Part shown: piece by piece, positions 7,891 through 12,868 of the stretch
Layout of the letters: each line of letters begins with the position of its first letter
Numbering within the stretch: the stretch's first letter is position 1
Assembly (NCBI GenBank): GCA_013205275.1
Contig: JABMNG010000116.1
Coordinates: 1 to 12,868 of the forward strand
Source: Methylophilales bacterium
GTDB lineage: Bacteria; Pseudomonadota; Gammaproteobacteria; Burkholderiales; Methylophilaceae
Reading direction: 5' to 3'
DNA: 12,868 bases
The notes under the pieces: generated by a model
Told to the model about the DNA's origin: nothing
The model's database searches: none
What the model saw: only the letters and a program-made list of their open reading frames with translations
Made by a program: the position numbers and the translations under genes

Positions 7891-7906
7891 TTTATTTATT
7901 TATTTA
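7891..7906. repeat. (TTTA)4 tetranucleotide repeat at the end of hom
   Basis: Four perfect TTTA units cover the last hom codons, its stop, and part of the hom-thrC gap. Because each unit read on the - strand can supply a TAA, gain or loss of a unit should change only the tail and the spacing to thrC, not the body of Hom. Confidence 0.6.
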
Positions 7907-9212
7907 ATGATTCAATTCGGATTTTAATTATTTTATTTTTATTTTCCGGAAGCGACTCAATTTCATTGATAATTTTATTCATAACTTCTTCGATTACTGG
8001 GGATGTAATCAGAATAATATCTACATCTTTTGCATTCTCTTCCACTTCTTTTTGTGTCATGGCATCAATGGAAATTGAGTGCTTAGCAAATATACTTGTT
8101 ATCCTCGCGAGCAATCCTGTCATATTGGACATAGTCATTCTGAGATAGTACTCACTTATAACCTCATTGATATTTAACAAGCGCTTAGGTTTGATATGTT
8201 CTGGTTTAAACCCAAGAACAGGCACTCTTTCTTCTGAATTTATTTCAGATTGTCTAATAATGTCAATAATGTCTGCTACAACTGAACTTGCAGTCGCCTC
8301 TGAACCAGCACCCGCGCCGTAATAAAGAGTAGGTCCAACCATATTACCTTTTACAAGCACAGCATTCATAGGGCCGTTAACGTTAGCAACGAGACGTTTT
8401 TCTGGGACAAGTGTGGGGTGAACTCTTAGCTCCACTGCATCTTCATGGCACTTGGTAATTGCTAATAACTTAATCCGGTAGCCAAGCTCTTCTGCGTAAC
8501 CTATATCAATGCTATCAAGGCTACTGATACCTTCAATGTATACGGCGTCGAAGTTTATTGGTATACCAAATGAGACCGATGCTAGGATTGTTAATTTATG
8601 AGCGGCATCAATACCTTCAATATCAAATGTTGGATCAGCTTCTGCAAAGCCTAATTCTTGAGCTTGTTTAAGTGCGGTTTGAAAACTTAGTCTATTTTCT
8701 CTCATTTCCGTTAATATATAATTGGTTGTGCCATTAATAATGCCTGCCACCCACTCAATTTTATTTCCAACTAAACCTTCACGAATAGCCTTAATAATAG
8801 GGATGCCGCCAGCTACTGATGCTTCGAAGGCTAATATGACATTATTGGACTTTGCTAAAGCCACCAACTCTTCCCCGTGTATTGCAATCAATGCTTTATT
8901 GGCAGTAACTACATGCTTTCCATTTTTAATTGCCCGAACTACTAAATCTTTTGAAACAGTAGTGCCACCAATCAGTTCCACAATAATATCAATAGTGTCA
9001 TCATCAACTAATTGAAATGCATCACTAAAAATCTTGGTATCATCACTAACAACCTTCTTCGCCAGCTCTACATTCATGTCTGCGACATGTGAGATTGATA
9101 CTTGTTTACCAGTTTTCCGAGTAATTTCTTCAGCATTATCATGAAGAACTTTGTATGTACCGCCGCCAACCGTGCCAATACCAATTAATCCAATGTTTAC
9201 CTTATTTTTCAT
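7896..9212 (-). CDS. hom: homoserine dehydrogenase with C-terminal ACT domain
   Basis: Reduces aspartate semialdehyde to homoserine, the branch point towards threonine and methionine. At 438 residues it is the monofunctional type, without a fused aspartate kinase. Domains: NAD(P)-binding Rossmann fold with GLIGIGTVG (8-16) and TANKALI including Lys106; the catalytic domain with VAGGIPIIK and NGTTNYI; EADPTFDIEG and IDAAHKL with catalytic Lys206; and an ACT domain at about 355-430 (YYLRMTMSNMTGLLARI). ACT domains in this enzyme class usually mediate inhibition by threonine; that is family knowledge. The ATG shares one base with the alaA stop (TAATG). An AGGA lies 14 nt upstream, rather far, so coupling to alaA probably matters. 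The stop sits in a (TTTA)4 tract (7891-7906, + strand sense). Confidence 0.97.
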   Translation of the reverse strand: MKNKVNIGLIGIGTVGGGTYKVLHDNAEEITRKTGKQVSISHVADMNVELAKKVVSDDTKIFSDAFQLVDDDTIDIIVELIGGTTVSKDLVVRAIKNGKHVVTANKALIAIHGEELVALAKSNNVILAFEASVAGGIPIIKAIREGLVGNKIEWVAGIINGTTNYILTEMRENRLSFQTALKQAQELGFAEADPTFDIEGIDAAHKLTILASVSFGIPINFDAVYIEGISSLDSIDIGYAEELGYRIKLLAITKCHEDAVELRVHPTLVPEKRLVANVNGPMNAVLVKGNMVGPTLYYGAGAGSEATASSVVADIIDIIRQSEINSEERVPVLGFKPEHIKPKRLLNINEVISEYYLRMTMSNMTGLLARITSIFAKHSISIDAMTQKEVEENAKDVDIILITSPVIEEVMNKIINEIESLPENKNKIIKIRIESLNK

Positions 9213-10429
9213 TATTTTTTTCTATATTCCTCGAGATAATCTGCTAGGCGCTCTATGGCTTCTTTAAGTTCATCTTCATTAGGTAAAAATACCAATCGAA
9301 TATGATTTTGATCATCCCAATTAAATCCTGTGCCTTGAACCACCAAAACTTTTTTTTGAATAAGGATATCAAGAATAAATTTTTGATCATCCTCAATTCG
9401 ATACATATTAGGGTCTAATTTAGGAAATAGATACATCGCAGCAGGTGGCTTTACGCATGTAACACCAGGTATGGATGTAATCATATTATAGGCCAATTCT
9501 CTTTGCTTAAATAATCTTCCTGTAGGGGCCACTAAATCCTTAATACTTTGATAACCGCCTAATGCTGTTTGTATAGCAAGTTGGCCTGGGACATTAGCAC
9601 AGAGTCTCATGGAGGCCAGCATATTTAAGCCTTCTAGATAATCTACAGCCATCTCTTTATTGCCAGAGATCACAAGCCAACCAGCTCTGTAACCACACGC
9701 CCTGTAATTCTTTGATAAACCATTTAAAGTAATAAACAAGACATCATCAGCAAAGGAGGCAATTGAATTGTGATGGCTATCATCATACAAAACCTTATCG
9801 TAAATTTCATCAGCAAAAATTATTAAATTATTTTTTCGCGCAACCTCAATAATTTCTTTTAAAAGGGCATCTGAATAAAGTGCTCCAGTTGGATTGTTGG
9901 GATTAATTACTACAATCGCACGGGTCTTTGAGGTAATTTTTGATTCAATATCATTAATATCCGGAAACCAGTCTGCAGACTCGTCACATACATAGTGAAC
10001 AGGATTTCCTCCCGCAAGTGTCACTGCCGCAGTCCATAGTGGGTAATCAGGCTTAGGGATAAGAACCTCATCATCATTATTAATTAGCCCTTGCATAGAC
10101 ATAACGATCAACTCAGAAACGCCATTTCCAATGATGATGTCGTCGACATTAACGTTCTTGATGTTTTTTTGTTGCGTGTAATGCATAATTGCTTTTCTAG
10201 GCTCAAAAAATCCTTGGCTTTCTGTATAACCTGAAGCGCGACCCATATTCCTAATAACATCCTGGGTGATTTCATCTGGTGCATCAAAGCCAAAAGCAGC
10301 GGGATTGCCTATATTTAACTTTATAATTCGATGACCTTCCTCTTCCATCTTTTTTGAATGAGCAAGCACTGGTCCACGGATGTCATAACATACGTTATTT
10401 AACTTTTTAGATTTAAGAACTGGTGTCAA
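9212..10429 (-). CDS. alaA: alanine/glutamate-pyruvate aminotransferase (AlaA type), TTG start
   Basis: Class I/II PLP aminotransferase; the E. coli relative AlaA (YfbQ) moves the glutamate amino group to pyruvate to make alanine. The 405-residue length equals E. coli AlaA as I recall it, with close similarity from the very N-terminus (NVCYDIRGPVL, LNIGNPA, FGFDAPDEI). Seen: INPNNPTG at 175-182, FADEIYDK, the Schiff-base lysine in NGLSKNYR (Lys240), and Arg378 in HIRLVFLP for the substrate carboxylate. Odd: the start is TTG (10429-10427). The next Met is residue 28, beyond conserved sequence, and an in-frame stop lies ten codons upstream with only an ATT otherwise, so TTG is the best start. 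No Shine-Dalgarno sequence is visible. First gene of the operon; shares one base with hom. In related bacteria a similar alaA-hom-thrC order is common. Confidence 0.93.
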   Translation of the reverse strand: MTPVLKSKKLNNVCYDIRGPVLAHSKKMEEEGHRIIKLNIGNPAAFGFDAPDEITQDVIRNMGRASGYTESQGFFEPRKAIMHYTQQKNIKNVNVDDIIIGNGVSELIVMSMQGLINNDDEVLIPKPDYPLWTAAVTLAGGNPVHYVCDESADWFPDINDIESKITSKTRAIVVINPNNPTGALYSDALLKEIIEVARKNNLIIFADEIYDKVLYDDSHHNSIASFADDVLFITLNGLSKNYRACGYRAGWLVISGNKEMAVDYLEGLNMLASMRLCANVPGQLAIQTALGGYQSIKDLVAPTGRLFKQRELAYNMITSIPGVTCVKPPAAMYLFPKLDPNMYRIEDDQKFILDILIQKKVLVVQGTGFNWDDQNHIRLVFLPNEDELKEAIERLADYLEEYRKK

Positions 10430-10461
10430 AATAGTATAGCCAATTAAGTTTAAAAATTATG

Positions 10462-10470
10462 TGTTATCTT
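10462..10470 (+). promoter_or_regulatory. Possible extended -10 promoter of the DUF498 gene
   Basis: TGTTATCTT combines a TGn extension with TATCTT (4 of 6 to TATAAT). No -35 box is seen at the right distance. Predicted start near 10477 would leave a leader of about 48 nt. It faces the candidate alaA promoter and overlaps it. Confidence 0.3.
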
Positions 10471-10494
10471 ACCTTTCTATTAGAATTAAGCCAA
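10466..10494 (-). promoter_or_regulatory. Possible sigma70 promoter of the alaA-hom-thrC-thyA-folA operon
   Basis: Read on the - strand, TTGGCT (10494-10489) and TAAGAT (10471-10466) are separated by 17 nt; each matches its consensus at 4 of 6. Transcription would begin near 10459, giving a leader of about 30 nt without a ribosome site. A competing -10 box, TATACT at 10438-10433, has no -35 partner and would start transcription at or just inside the TTG codon, giving a leaderless mRNA. Confidence 0.35.
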
Positions 10495-10524
10495 TGGAAG
10501 CCAATAAAAAAATCTGTCTAAACT

Positions 10525-10893
10525 ATGAAATTTCACGAAATTAAATCAGACGAAATTAATCTAATAACGGCTTATTCAGACAGCTCTGTCTCAATTGGCA
10601 ATAAAATAATCACTCAGAGCTCAGTCATCTTTCCTGAGACCTTAATCCAAAATATTCTTATTGACGAAATAGATGATTTAAAGCAAAAAAAAATAAATGA
10701 AATCTTTGATTATTCACCAGAAATTATTTTAATTGGCAGTGTTAAACCACAAAAAATTACTGGCCCAGACCAATTTAAAAATTTTAATGATAAAAATATT
10801 TCAGTTGAAGTGATGGATTTAAAGGCTGCTTGCAGAACTTTCAATATCTTGATTTCTGAGCAGCGGAAAGTTGCTTTATTGCTAATATTCTAA
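10525..10893 (+). CDS. Mth938-like / DUF498 domain protein (NDUFAF3-related family)
   Basis: Small soluble protein of 122 residues made of one Mth938-like domain (Pfam DUF498/DUF598). Seen: a beta-rich N-terminal half (SVSIGNKIITQSSVIFP), the PEIILIGSV strand, and the family's most conserved stretch near the C-terminus, EVMDLKAACRTFNILISEQR. No signal peptide, membrane segment or catalytic motif is evident. The biochemical role in bacteria is not established; the mitochondrial relative NDUFAF3 helps assemble respiratory complex I, which does not by itself assign a function here. The ATG at 10525 gives the expected N-terminus but has no ribosome site in range (a GGAAG lies 24 nt upstream). It is alone on its strand, divergent from alaA and ending base-to-base with fabB. 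An A9 run (10685-10693) lies in the coding sequence. Confidence 0.85.
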   Translation: MKFHEIKSDEINLITAYSDSSVSIGNKIITQSSVIFPETLIQNILIDEIDDLKQKKINEIFDYSPEIILIGSVKPQKITGPDQFKNFNDKNISVEVMDLKAACRTFNILISEQRKVALLLIF

Positions 10894-12123
10894 CTAGAGA
10901 TATTTTGTGGAAAAAATTAGAGAGGCATTTACCCCTCCAAACCCAAAGCTATTAGACATAGAGGTTTGAATTTTTTGTTGCTTTATTTCGAGCAGAATTG
11001 GCAAGCCCTCACCCGCTGGATCAACTTCATCTATATTAAGAGATGGGGTTAAGAATCCTTTGTTCATCATAATTAAACTATAAATGGCCTCGTTCGAACC
11101 TGCGGCTCCCAGCGCATGACCAGACAAAGATTTCGTTGAGGCAATGGCAGGAATTTTTCCAAATTCATTCTTTCCAAATACCGACCTAATAGCATCAAGC
11201 TCCACGGAGTCTCCAACTGGAGTACTAGTTCCATGAGCATTAATGTAATCAACGTCGAGAGTCTCTTTTTCCAACAAGGCCATTCTCATGCAGCGTTGCG
11301 CACCTTCACCGCTTGGGGCAACCATATCATGACCGTCTGATGTAGCGCCGTAACCAACTAGCTCAGCGTAGATTTTAGCACCTCGTTTTTTAGCATGTTC
11401 ATATTCTTCCAGGATGAGAATGCTACCACCCCCAGAAATCACAAAGCCGTCCCTATTAACGTCAAAAGTTCTTGAAGCTTTTTCTGGCTCTGCGTTATAT
11501 TTTGAAGACATTGCGCCCATCGCATCAAATAAATAACTCATTGTCCAATGCTCTTCCTCGGCGCCACCTGCAAAAATAATGTCTTGTTTACCCATCTGTA
11601 TCTGCTCATAAGCGTTACCTATGCAATGGGCGCTTGTTGAGCATGCAGAAGTTATTGCATAATTAATTCCCTTAATTTTTGCCCCTGTCGCCAAGCAGGC
11701 TGAAACACCATTAGACATTGTCTTTGTAACCATATAAGGCCCTACCCTTCGAATGCCTTTCTCTTTAAGGGTATCAGTTCCCTGCAACATGCTTTCTGTT
11801 GAGGTCCCACCAGCACCAACAATAATACCTGTCCTTATATTGGAAACCTGATCTTCGGATAGGTTTGCATCAGCAATTGCTTCTTGCATAGCGATCCAGG
11901 CGTAAGCATGTCCCTTTGCCATAAAACGTAATAATTTTCTGTCAATTAATTCTTCGACATTGATATTAATTGATCCTGCGACCTGCGACCTTAGCCCGTG
12001 AGCCTCGTATTCTGGCTGAAATGTAATTCCGGATTTAGCATACCGAAGACTTTCCTCTACCTCAGGAACGTTATTCCCCAAGCTAGAGACAATCCCCATT
12101 CCTGTAATAACAACTCTTTTCAA
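10894..12123 (-). CDS. fabB: 3-oxoacyl-ACP synthase I (FabB), TTG start
   Basis: Condensing enzyme of type II fatty acid synthesis. FabB extends the cis-3-decenoyl-ACP made by FabA, so the pair sets unsaturated fatty acid output. The 409-residue length and sequence fit FabB rather than FabF: GMGIVSSLGNN at the start, ITSACSTSAHC with nucleophile Cys161, NAHGTSTPVGD with His297, TKSLSGHALGAAG with Lys331 and His336, and the SNSFGFGGVNASL ending. Start codon is TTG (12123-12121): an AAGGA site ends 7 nt upstream, the codon just before TTG is an in-frame TAA, and the N-terminus aligns with E. coli FabB (MKRxVITG). The next Met, residue 9, lies inside the conserved first strand. It follows fabA by 21 nt in one operon. 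Its stop abuts the stop of the DUF498 gene, leaving no room for a terminator between them. Confidence 0.96.
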   Translation of the reverse strand: MKRVVITGMGIVSSLGNNVPEVEESLRYAKSGITFQPEYEAHGLRSQVAGSININVEELIDRKLLRFMAKGHAYAWIAMQEAIADANLSEDQVSNIRTGIIVGAGGTSTESMLQGTDTLKEKGIRRVGPYMVTKTMSNGVSACLATGAKIKGINYAITSACSTSAHCIGNAYEQIQMGKQDIIFAGGAEEEHWTMSYLFDAMGAMSSKYNAEPEKASRTFDVNRDGFVISGGGSILILEEYEHAKKRGAKIYAELVGYGATSDGHDMVAPSGEGAQRCMRMALLEKETLDVDYINAHGTSTPVGDSVELDAIRSVFGKNEFGKIPAIASTKSLSGHALGAAGSNEAIYSLIMMNKGFLTPSLNIDEVDPAGEGLPILLEIKQQKIQTSMSNSFGFGGVNASLIFSTKYL

Positions 12124-12130
12124 TTAGATA

Positions 12131-12135
12131 TCCTT
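12131..12135 (-). promoter_or_regulatory. Ribosome binding site that fixes the fabB TTG start
   Basis: Read on the - strand, AAGGA preceded by an A run stands 7 nt before TTG, in the 21-nt gap after fabA. With the in-frame TAA at 12126-12124, this excludes any upstream start and supports TTG as the true initiation codon. Confidence 0.7.
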
Positions 12136-12144
12136 TTTCAATAC

Positions 12145-12657
12145 TTAGAAATTATCTGTTGTGGTAAATAATCCCACCTTAAGGTCTGTTGCATGGTATA
12201 TAACACGTCCATCAACTTCCATTCTGGCATCCGCAATACCCATTACAAGCTTCCTAATAATAACGCGCTTCAAATCAATAATATATGTAATTTTTTTGGC
12301 TGTTGGTAGTACCTGACCAGTAAATTTAACTTCACCACTTCCTAAGGCGCGACCTCTTCCTTGCCCACCTTTCCACCCTAAATAAAAGCCGACTAACTGC
12401 CACATAGCATCAAGACCAAGACATCCTGGCATAACAGGATCGCCCGCAAAATGACATTGAAAAAACCATAAATCTTTATTTACATCCATTTCAGCAGTGA
12501 TCTGACCATTACCGAACGCCCCACCATCTTCATCAATATTAATAATTCGATCGAACATCAGCATAGGCGGTAATGGCAGTTGCGCATTGTTTTCACCAAA
12601 CAATTCGCCTCGGCCACATGCAATAAGATCTTCATTTGTATAGCTATTTTTTTTCAT
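12145..12657 (-). CDS. fabA: 3-hydroxydecanoyl-ACP dehydratase/isomerase
   Basis: Dehydrates 3-hydroxydecanoyl-ACP and isomerises trans-2- to cis-3-decenoyl-ACP, the entry to anaerobic unsaturated fatty acid synthesis; FabB, next in the operon, elongates the product. At 170 residues it is close to E. coli FabA (172) and similar throughout: GRGELFG, LMFDRI, the hot-dog active site WFFQCHFAGDPVMPGCLGLD with His69 and Asp83 (E. coli His70 and Asp84), GEVKFTGQVLPTAKK and the DLKVGLF ending. These features, and the partner fabB, mark it as FabA rather than FabZ. The ATG start is followed by an A8 run; no convincing Shine-Dalgarno sequence is seen (GAAACC directly before ATG). It is first in its operon and diverges from the MoxR-type gene across a 99-nt gap holding candidate promoters for both. 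Confidence 0.97.
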   Translation of the reverse strand: MKKNSYTNEDLIACGRGELFGENNAQLPLPPMLMFDRIINIDEDGGAFGNGQITAEMDVNKDLWFFQCHFAGDPVMPGCLGLDAMWQLVGFYLGWKGGQGRGRALGSGEVKFTGQVLPTAKKITYIIDLKRVIIRKLVMGIADARMEVDGRVIYHATDLKVGLFTTTDNF

Positions 12658-12690
12658 GGTTTCGTGTTCTATAAAAATCTAAATGTTAAC

Positions 12691-12719
12691 TTTACCAAAA
12701 ACTTTATCTAGATTATAGT
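12691..12719 (+). promoter_or_regulatory. Candidate sigma70 promoter of the MoxR-type gene
   Basis: TTTACC (12691-12696, 4 of 6 to TTGACA) and TATAGT (12714-12719, 5 of 6 to TATAAT) are separated by the ideal 17 nt. Transcription should begin near 12726, giving a leader of about 30 nt that carries the AGGA ribosome site. This is the best-scoring promoter in the window by eye. Confidence 0.55.
12712..12717 (-). promoter_or_regulatory. Candidate -10 box for fabA-fabB
   Basis: On the - strand these bases read TATAAT, a perfect -10 hexamer overlapping the -10 box of the opposite promoter. No good -35 box is found 16-18 nt upstream (GAAATT at 17). Expected start near 12705, leader about 48 nt. 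A weaker alternative is TATAGA at 12673-12668, whose only -35-like partner (TTGGTA) is 19 nt away. Confidence 0.35.
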
Positions 12720-12742
12720 TAAAAAATCTTTCGTAATTTCTT

Positions 12743-12746
12743 AGGA
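12743..12746 (+). promoter_or_regulatory. Ribosome binding site of the MoxR-type gene
   Basis: AGGA stands 10 nt before the ATG at 12757 and supports that start for the truncated reading frame. Confidence 0.55.
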
Positions 12747-12756
12747 ATATATCACA

Positions 12757-12868
12757 ATGAGCGACCAAAATCTGGCTGAATGGCGAAAACTTGCTCTAAC
12801 TTTAGAGGAAGAAGTTAATAAGGTAATCGTCGGGCAAGAAAGCCCCGTAAAATTAATTACAACCTCTA
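12757..12868 (+). CDS. MoxR-family AAA+ ATPase, N-terminal fragment (3' end outside window)
   Basis: Only 37 codons are visible before the window ends in frame. They begin MSDQNLAEWRKLAL and continue with LEEEVNKVIVGQESPVKLI. The helix followed by VIVGQE is the usual N-terminal lead-in of MoxR-type AAA+ ATPases, just before the strand leading to Walker A; Walker A, Walker B and sensor motifs lie beyond the edge. MoxR ATPases act as chaperone-like factors that mature or insert cofactors into partner proteins, often beside VWA-domain and DUF58 genes. In methylotrophs the founding member aids methanol dehydrogenase, but this fragment cannot tell which subfamily it is. Start supported by AGGA 10 nt upstream and a good promoter at 12691-12719. 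It is divergent from fabA. Confidence 0.75.
   Translation, partial: MSDQNLAEWRKLALTLEEEVNKVIVGQESPVKLITTS

Larger units (their letters stand above)
10438..10505 (+). repeat. Three copies of AGCCAAT in the divergent intergenic region
   Basis: AGCCAAT lies at 10438-10444, 10489-10495 and 10499-10505; the last two, both AAGCCAAT, are exactly 10 bp apart, one helical turn. The second covers the candidate -35 box of alaA. It could be a regulator site or chance in a 95-nt AT-rich gap. Confidence 0.35.

Noticed and set aside
7966..8148. 60-codon + strand frame opposite the Hom ACT domain
   Set aside because: Short antisense shadow; composition reflects the complement of ACT-domain codons.
8722..9015. 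97-codon + strand frame opposite hom
   Set aside because: Complement of the conserved Rossmann and catalytic regions of Hom; hydrophobic look comes from reverse-complement codon bias.
1..12868. A novel multi-gene defence, toxin-antitoxin, biosynthetic or mobile system
   Set aside because: Every sizeable reading frame except the small DUF498 gene is a recognisable core-metabolism enzyme or AAA+ ATPase, and no repeats, integrase or atypical segments were seen.

Overview
This window is a dense, AT-rich (roughly mid-30s % GC by eye) stretch of core-metabolism chromosome from a Gram-negative bacterium. The gene content suggests a streamlined betaproteobacterium. A short-form 6-phosphogluconate dehydrogenase next to zwf, a dcd followed directly by a class I Orn/Lys/Arg decarboxylase, an alaA-hom-thrC cluster and a fabA-fabB pair together fit the Methylophilaceae, in particular the AT-rich OM43/Methylopumilus group. 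That placement is an inference from gene content and base composition, not from a marker gene. There are 12 protein genes (10 complete in sequence, plus a 5'-truncated gnd at the left edge and a 3'-truncated MoxR-type ATPase gene at the right edge). I saw no tRNA or rRNA gene, mobile element, CRISPR array or phage gene. No stretch longer than 100 bases lacks a gene.

Layout. Region 1 (1-5170, + strand): gnd-zwf, the oxidative pentose phosphate / dissimilatory hexose oxidation pair, then after 66 nt dcd and, 2 nt later, the decarboxylase. Region 2 (5157-10429, - strand): a compact five-gene run read alaA -> hom -> thrC -> thyA -> folA. Its junctions are 1-nt overlap, 25 nt, 0 nt and 1-nt overlap, so it is probably one operon. 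It joins pyruvate/alanine transamination and threonine synthesis to dTMP and tetrahydrofolate production. Its last gene overlaps the end of the decarboxylase gene tail to tail by 14 nt. Region 3 (10430-10524): a 95-nt divergent intergenic region serving alaA and a small Mth938/DUF498-domain gene (10525-10893, +). Region 4 (10894-12657, - strand): fabA-fabB, the unsaturated fatty acid branch, ending exactly where the DUF498 gene ends. Region 5 (12658-12868): a 99-nt divergent promoter region and the first 37 codons of a MoxR-family AAA+ ATPase gene.

How the genes work together. Zwf and Gnd oxidise glucose 6-phosphate to ribulose 5-phosphate. In RuMP-cycle methylotrophs this pair closes the dissimilatory formaldehyde-oxidation cycle. 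Dcd (dCTP to dUTP), ThyA (dUMP to dTMP) and FolA (dihydrofolate recycling) are successive parts of dTTP supply, but lie on opposite strands with the decarboxylase between them. Hom and ThrC lead from aspartate semialdehyde to threonine.

I found no convincing undescribed system. The points worth a second look are small: TTG start codons for alaA and fabB, an altered cofactor loop in Zwf, terminator-free tail-to-tail gene junctions, and a possible bidirectional promoter between fabA and the MoxR gene.
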